Of a DNA stretch of 56,406 nucleotides, positions 51,541-56,406 are shown one piece after another. The position numbers and the translations under genes were made by a program. Under the pieces are notes generated by a model that saw nothing but the letters and a program-made list of their open reading frames with translations, was not told the DNA's origin and did not search any database. Each line of letters opens with the position of its first letter. Within the stretch, counting starts at the first letter, position 1. Origin of the DNA: Syntrophobacterales bacterium (GTDB lineage: Bacteria > Desulfobacterota > Desulfobaccia > Desulfobaccales > 0-14-0-80-60-11); contig JALNYP010000024.1 in the NCBI GenBank assembly GCA_023229795.1, forward strand, positions 1 to 56,406, in the 5' to 3' direction.

Positions 51541-51556
51541 TGGTATGATTCTTGAT
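51541..51556 (+). promoter_or_regulatory. weak sigma-54-type promoter candidate for dikinase paralog 2
   Basis: TGGTATGATTCTTGAT: GG is right and TTG is present, but the -12 GC is GA. It lies 25 bases before the ATG at 51581. Confidence 0.35.
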
Positions 51557-51580
51557 AGATAAAAACCGGAGTGACCGGCG

Positions 51581-54220
51581 ATGGAGACCCTTAACCTATT
51601 TCGGGAGATTTACCGCCGCTTCAAAGGCCACCGGGGCGGGCCGGCCCGGGATGAACTGGCCGCGGCCTTCCGGTTCCGCTATGCCTGTTTCAAGGACCTG
51701 CTGGACTCCAACACCCAACTCCTGAACATCATTACGGACCTGGAGGAAAAACTCAAAGGCCGGGACGTCTTCGGCATGTCCTATGTCCGGTCCCAGTCCG
51801 CCCGGGCCGCGTTCCACGCCTTCCGCATGATCAAGAGCCTGGATGTCCTCTCCGGCCATAAGTATCCCGTCCTCTATGGCGTGCTGGATCGGATCAACTC
51901 GGGTATCAAGGACTGCCTGGGAGAAAAAAAAGAACTGCCCCTCACCGAGCCGGTTCTGGACCTGGCCCGGGTCAATCAGGATATGGTGGACTGGGTGGGA
52001 GGCAAGAATGCCCATCTGGGCGAGGCCTTGAAAATCGGCCTGCCCATTCCCGCCGGCTTTGCCATTACGACCCGGGCCTTTGCCGACTTTCTGGCCCACA
52101 ACGATCTGGTGGATGAGATCAACAAGCGCAAGATGGAGATCGACCCCGCCAACCCCTTAACCGTCCAGCAGGTCAGCGCCGGCCTCCAGGCCCTGATCAC
52201 CGCGGCCGAAATCCCTCCGGCCCTGGCGGCCGCTATCCTCGACGCCTATGCCCGGATGCAGGTCCGGTTAGGCGGCTCCCTGCGGGTCTCCATGCGTTCC
52301 AGCGCCATCGGCGAAGACAGCGAACTCTCCTTCGCCGGCCAATACCTCACTATTTTGAATGTGCCGGGGGAAGAGCTGCTCCCGGCTTATAAAAAAATCC
52401 TGGCCAGCCTCTACACCTCCCGGGCCGTCTCCTATCGCCTCAACAAGGGCATCCGGGACGAAGACATCGCCATGAGCGTCGTCTGTCTCCAGATGGTGGA
52501 CGCGGTGGCCAGCGGCGTCATGTATTCGCACCACCCCTTCAACGTCCGGGACGACAACCTTCTGATCAGCGCGGTCTGGGGCCTGGGCCCCTACGCGGTG
52601 GACGGGGTGATCTCCCCGGATACCTATCGCGTCGCCAAGACCCCGGAGCTCCCCCTCCTCGACCTGAAAGTCTCCCACAAGCCCGTCCAGTTGGTGGCCG
52701 ATCCCGTGGCCGGCCTGCACGAACTCCCGGTGCCGGAGGCTAAGCAGGATCAGCCCTGCCTCTCCCCTGAGCAGATCCGGACCCTGGCCGCTTACGGCAT
52801 CAAACTGGAAGAGCATTACCACTGCCCCCAGGACGTCGAATGGGCCCTGGCCCCGGACGGCCGTCTCCTGGTGCTCCAGAGCCGGCCCCTGCGCCTCCAG
52901 GCCCCCGCCGCCGGTGACCTGCAAGCCATTCCCCCGGTGGCCGGCTATCCCCTGCTGCTCGAGGGCGGCGCCGCCGCCTTTCCCGGCGTGGGCTGCGGCC
53001 CCGCCTTTCTGGTCACTCGGGACGAGGACCTCCTGGACTTCCCCGACGGCGCGGTGTTGGTGGCCCGCCACTCTTCCCCCAAATTTGTCATGGTGATGCC
53101 CAAAGCCCAGGCCATCGTCACCGATTCCGGCAGCATCTCCGGGCACATGGCGTCCCTCTCCCGTGAATTCTCCCTCCCCACCCTCCTGGGCACCGGCGTG
53201 GCCACCCGCGCCATTGCCCCGGGGCAGATCGTCACCGTGGACGCTTACGCCGGCCGCGTCTACCAGGGCCAGGTCCCCGAGTTGCTGGATCGCCGGCCGG
53301 CCCGGGAATCCCTGCTGAAAGATACCCCGGTCTATGAAACCTTGAAGCAGGTGGGTGAATTCATCCTGCCCCTGCGCCTGGTGGACCCCAAGTCCCCGGA
53401 ATTCGCCCCGGAGTTCTGCCGCTCCCTCCACGACCTGGGCCGGCTGGTGCACGAACTCTCCTACACCGAGATGTTCAAGATCAGCGACCTGGTCTCGGCC
53501 CAACCGGGCTACGCCGTGAAGCTGGACGCCCCCATCCCCCTGGACCTCTATCTCATCGACCTGGGCGGCGGGCTGGTTGAGGCCGCGGCCCGGGCCCCCA
53601 AGGTGGCCGTGGATCGGGTGGCTTCGGTCCCCCTCCAGGCCCTCTTGCGGGGCATGACCCTCCCCGCGGTCCGGGGCCGGGAACCCCGGCCCGTGCAGCT
53701 CTCGGGGCTCCTCTCGGTGATGCGGGAACAGATGCTGGCCGCGCCCAACGTCGAAGAGCGCTTCGGCGAGCGCAGTTACGCCATCATCTCCGACAAATAT
53801 CTCAATTTCTCTTCCCGGGTGGGCTATCATTACAGCGTCCTGGACGCCTATTGCGGCGCCACCCTCAACAAGAACTACATCACCTTCTCCTTCAAGGGCG
53901 GCGCCGCCGACGACGTGCGCCGCAGCCGCCGGGTCCGGGCCATCGCCGTCGTCCTCCTGGGCCTGGACTTCGCCGTCGAAGTCAAGGGCGACCGGGTGGA
54001 CGCCCGCCTCGCCAAAGAGCCCTGCCCCGTCCTCCAGGAAAAACTGGACCAGCTCGGCCGCCTCCTCATCTTCACCCGCCAGATGGACATGCTCATGACC
54101 AGCGAAATCAGCGTCGAAGCCGTAGCCCAGAACTTCCTCCAGGGCAATTACACCCTGGACCTAAACGCCCTAACCACCCCCGACGCCTCCCCAAATCCCC
54201 CGCCAACAGATTCGGCCTAA
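51581..54220 (+). CDS. PEP-synthase-like dikinase protein with unusual C-terminal domain (paralog 2)
   Basis: An 879-residue protein, colinear with paralog 1 at 40734-43334. It has a helical N-terminus (1-130), ATP-grasp motifs WVGGKNAHLGEA, LPIPAGFAIT, MRSSAIGEDSELSFAGQYL and QDVEWALAPDGRLLVLQSRP, and a swivelling domain with phosphohistidine 522 (TDSGSISGHMASLSREFSLP). The C-terminal 320 residues (FKGGAADDVRRSRRVRAI near the end) match paralog 1 (FKGGAADYPRRIRRTKFV) but lack barrel motifs such as GTNDLTQ. It is divergent from the usp operon. The acceptor of the phosphate is unknown. Confidence 0.8.
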   Translation: METLNLFREIYRRFKGHRGGPARDELAAAFRFRYACFKDLLDSNTQLLNIITDLEEKLKGRDVFGMSYVRSQSARAAFHAFRMIKSLDVLSGHKYPVLYGVLDRINSGIKDCLGEKKELPLTEPVLDLARVNQDMVDWVGGKNAHLGEALKIGLPIPAGFAITTRAFADFLAHNDLVDEINKRKMEIDPANPLTVQQVSAGLQALITAAEIPPALAAAILDAYARMQVRLGGSLRVSMRSSAIGEDSELSFAGQYLTILNVPGEELLPAYKKILASLYTSRAVSYRLNKGIRDEDIAMSVVCLQMVDAVASGVMYSHHPFNVRDDNLLISAVWGLGPYAVDGVISPDTYRVAKTPELPLLDLKVSHKPVQLVADPVAGLHELPVPEAKQDQPCLSPEQIRTLAAYGIKLEEHYHCPQDVEWALAPDGRLLVLQSRPLRLQAPAAGDLQAIPPVAGYPLLLEGGAAAFPGVGCGPAFLVTRDEDLLDFPDGAVLVARHSSPKFVMVMPKAQAIVTDSGSISGHMASLSREFSLPTLLGTGVATRAIAPGQIVTVDAYAGRVYQGQVPELLDRRPARESLLKDTPVYETLKQVGEFILPLRLVDPKSPEFAPEFCRSLHDLGRLVHELSYTEMFKISDLVSAQPGYAVKLDAPIPLDLYLIDLGGGLVEAAARAPKVAVDRVASVPLQALLRGMTLPAVRGREPRPVQLSGLLSVMREQMLAAPNVEERFGERSYAIISDKYLNFSSRVGYHYSVLDAYCGATLNKNYITFSFKGGAADDVRRSRRVRAIAVVLLGLDFAVEVKGDRVDARLAKEPCPVLQEKLDQLGRLLIFTRQMDMLMTSEISVEAVAQNFLQGNYTLDLNALTTPDASPNPPPTDSA

Positions 54221-54236
54221 TCCCAATTTCCCTCAC

Positions 54237-54289
54237 CTGGTGGCACTGGCGTCTCGCCTGTGCCGGCGCAGGCTAATGCCTGCGGCTAC
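54237..54289. repeat. intergenic palindromic repeat, family A/B mixed
   Basis: GGTGGCACTGGCGTCTCGCC followed by TGTGCCGGCGCAGGC and a second small palindrome. It lies right after paralog 2 and marks the border to AT-rich DNA. Confidence 0.55.
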
Positions 54290-54505
54290 ATCTATCGATT
54301 GCCAAAAGTTCTTTCCTTTTATTCCCCTCTCCCCTTGCAAAAACAGGATACCCTTGGTTCTAAGAAAGGAAATCTGAGAATTATGAATAATTTGATTTTT
54401 GAAAAAAATATGTGCTACCATGGTGAAACTCAAACAGATTCGGTATAGACACCGATGCGGCTACGCATGTTATTTCCTGAAATGATCGTAATATAGGTGG
54501 CTGTT

Positions 54506-56332
54506 ATGAAACAATTTGAAGCTTTTCCTGAAATTGAGGCATATTGGCAAAGTCTCGATGATTGTCAGGAGGAACTTATAGAACTGGTAATGCAAGCATA
54601 TATCTCAAAAACATTAAAAATAGAGATTGAGAAAGATATCAGTCCGAAGTGTGTTGATAATATTGTTAGACCAGGTTTTATAGCGCTCGAAGGAAAGATG
54701 CTTTATTTTATTAATAAACAATTATTTCTTTACATAACCTCACATTTGCTTATTAGAGATAGAATATTAGCGATTTGGGAAGATAAAAATAGTTTTGTGG
54801 GCATCCTTAATTCATTATATTTAGAAGCCTCTGATTTTGAACAATTAAAAGACCTTAACATTTGTATCATTATATTATTAAATAACGAATATAATAGAAA
54901 TGTTTGCAAGTGGCTATCTTCCCTCACTCCTGATTCAAAAGAGTTATTCTGGCCTATTTATCCTTTTTTCATTAAAGCATTACCATATCTGGCGATGGAC
55001 AAAGGCGATCTGGTTGAAGCTCTCGAACGGGCGCAGAATTTCTTGAAGAATGATTACGCTTCGGGCGAGATTTTTAAAGCAGTTGAAAAACTTTCCAGTG
55101 AGCAGCCTGAATTCGCCGAAGATTTATATGATTTTCTTATACTTGAACCAGAGTCAGACAAGATATTCTTCATACCAACAATTATGGTTGGACTCTCTCA
55201 TCCTCTGGGTCTGGAAGTTATTTGGAGACAGGGACTTCAGTTAATAAACCAGGAAAATCCCCGTTTAACTCAAGTAGGAATTTCAGCCTTAGGCAGTTTC
55301 GATTATTCGGGAGAGTCTCAAAAGCCGCTTTTAGAAGAGACTCTTCATCAATTTGAGAGAATGCTTTTGTCTCAAAATGATGCCATTTTAGGGGCCTTAG
55401 CACATGGTTTCGGAAACCTATTGAACTATACAGAAAGGGCAAGTGAGTTTATCACTATCTTGTCTGAAAAGAATATCGCTCCTGTCCAGTATGAGATTTC
55501 TCGGATACTTTTTCTTAAAGCCGATCTTCATTGTGGAGAAGATTGGTTTACAGAATCATTTAAAAACCTATCATCAGTAAAATCCACCTATCAAGGAATC
55601 GTTCAGAATATTAGACACTGTCTTTATGGTTGTCTGAAATCTAATCCAGATATTGTAATTTCGTTTATAGAGTTATGGATAGAAAATCGTGATTATGGAA
55701 GCGATCAAGAGCCGGACATATCGGCTATTTTCGGTAATATTATTCAAAATCTTCGTAAACAACACAACCAATCTTTCGAAAAGCTGTTAACACGTTGGTT
55801 TAACTCAGATAATTCTAAGCTTCATATTGGAGCTATGCATGTCATAAGGGAGCTAATAGTTCATGAAAGGATGCCAGACCTAAAACTATCTAAGGAAGTT
55901 CTTGATACGCTAGCATATAGAGATGTAGAATTCATTGCATCCAAAATACTTGGATATATTTTCGAAGGGGAATATCTTTGTTCTCTGCTATTTTCTATTT
56001 TGCAGCGGACTCCAAACAATGAAAATATAAATAGTTTAGTTACTGAGTTATTTAATGATTATGTTACCTTTAACTATCCAAGAGCTGCAAGAGAACATCT
56101 TTCAAGATATTCGCAAAATGGAACAGAAGTTGAAAGAACAGTTGCATCTGATATACTTAAACAACTTGACTATTATCAAAATTTACATTCTGATCTGCCT
56201 CGACTTCGTGAATTTGAACCGCCTGAACGTCGGGCGCAATATTTTAAGATTGGAAAACATAAGAAGTTTTCAAAACAAATCCAGAAGGGAGCAGAGGATA
56301 AATCTGTCGTAACCGTTCAGTTCCCCTTCTGA
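54506..56332 (+). CDS. AT-rich alpha-helical protein of unknown function
   Basis: A 608-residue protein from ATG at 54506, with TAGGTGG just upstream. The whole sequence is helical without signal peptide or transmembrane segments. Repeated helix pairs with Leu/Ile spacing (for example ILGALAHGFGNLLNYTERAS and LHIGAMHVIRELIVHERM) suggest a HEAT- or ARM-like solenoid. The C-terminus is basic (YFKIGKHKKFSKQIQKGAED). Strong AT bias against a GC-rich genome implies recent transfer. Such solenoid proteins are common in defence islands, but no partner gene is in the window, so function is not assigned. Confidence 0.6.
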   Translation: MKQFEAFPEIEAYWQSLDDCQEELIELVMQAYISKTLKIEIEKDISPKCVDNIVRPGFIALEGKMLYFINKQLFLYITSHLLIRDRILAIWEDKNSFVGILNSLYLEASDFEQLKDLNICIIILLNNEYNRNVCKWLSSLTPDSKELFWPIYPFFIKALPYLAMDKGDLVEALERAQNFLKNDYASGEIFKAVEKLSSEQPEFAEDLYDFLILEPESDKIFFIPTIMVGLSHPLGLEVIWRQGLQLINQENPRLTQVGISALGSFDYSGESQKPLLEETLHQFERMLLSQNDAILGALAHGFGNLLNYTERASEFITILSEKNIAPVQYEISRILFLKADLHCGEDWFTESFKNLSSVKSTYQGIVQNIRHCLYGCLKSNPDIVISFIELWIENRDYGSDQEPDISAIFGNIIQNLRKQHNQSFEKLLTRWFNSDNSKLHIGAMHVIRELIVHERMPDLKLSKEVLDTLAYRDVEFIASKILGYIFEGEYLCSLLFSILQRTPNNENINSLVTELFNDYVTFNYPRAAREHLSRYSQNGTEVERTVASDILKQLDYYQNLHSDLPRLREFEPPERRAQYFKIGKHKKFSKQIQKGAEDKSVVTVQFPF

Positions 56333-56406
56333 GAGGGGACAAATTATTTTGAAATTAATGGAAAAAATGCATAAGGGCTAGTTATTTTGTGAAAAATGGT
56401 GTATCC

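Larger units (their letters stand above)
50985..51580. other. 596-base divergent regulatory region
   Basis: It lies between the usp operon (minus) and the second dikinase-like gene (plus). It holds, from left to right, a sigma-54 promoter, an IHF-type site, an enhancer-type dyad, a palindromic repeat (51448-51478) and a weak second -24/-12 element. No gene was seen. Confidence 0.7.

Overview
The window reads as chromosomal DNA of a GC-rich, anaerobic, Gram-negative deltaproteobacterial-type organism (Desulfobacterota, probably a sulfate reducer or syntroph). This is inferred from the ftsH-folP-cdaA-cdaR order, a Wolinella-type diheme fumarate reductase (frdCAB), a CoA-disulfide reductase with a rhodanese tail, an Mla-type lipid transport operon, and a TSUP anion exporter operon carrying a DUF4881-like lipoprotein. 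No rRNA, tRNA or CRISPR array was recognised.

Region 1 (1-12.4 kb, minus strand) is the late gene block of a Mu-like prophage. In transcription order it holds a probable small terminase, large terminase, DUF935 portal, lipoprotein, papain-like (C1) peptidase, 39-residue membrane protein, gpI-like protease/scaffold, a decoration protein broken by a one-base frameshift, gpT-like major capsid protein, a large adhesion-like protein with AT-richer central part, several small structural genes, gp36- and gp37-like proteins, and a partial tail gene cut by the window edge. Two excisionase-type HTH genes (12.7 and 13.4 kb) sit between the block and ftsH. No transposase, integrase or phage early genes are visible.

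Region 2 (13.7-33.7 kb) is mostly housekeeping: ftsH-folP, cdaA-cdaR (cyclic-di-AMP synthesis and its regulator, without glmM next to them), an XRE/DUF2975 pair, uppP, frdCAB, a CDF metal exporter, CoA-disulfide reductase, an SGNH-type anchored protein, a YHS-type metal protein, YjbQ, YihY, a secreted cyclophilin and a CMP/dCMP-type deaminase. Several small AT-rich genes lie at 29.2-30.3 kb, one of them (54 residues) very short. Region 3 (34.4-37.9 kb) is an mlaE-mlaF-mlaD-lipoprotein operon. Region 4 (38.2-40.0 kb) is one AT-rich, many-pass membrane protein that looks horizontally acquired.

Region 5 (40.7-54.2 kb) is the most interesting part. Two paralogous, colinear PEP-synthase-like proteins (866 and 879 residues) flank a sensor kinase, an NtrC-type sigma-54 activator, a lone receiver protein, a TSUP exporter, a DUF4881-like lipoprotein, a universal stress protein and several small membrane proteins. 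Both dikinase-like proteins keep an ATP-grasp part and a swivelling-domain histidine (residue 522 in each), but no motif of the usual PEP/pyruvate-binding barrel is visible at the C-terminus. Two promoter regions (44.3-44.5 and 51.1-51.3 kb) have the same layout: a -24/-12 element, an IHF-type site, and a TTTTACA-N3-TGTAAAA dyad about 100 bases upstream. This points to one sigma-54 regulon controlled by the local NtrC-type protein. I read the block as a candidate stress or anion-handling system with an unknown phosphotransfer substrate.

The end of the window (54.5-56.3 kb) is an AT-rich helical protein of unknown function. Several families of short palindromic intergenic repeats are scattered through the window.
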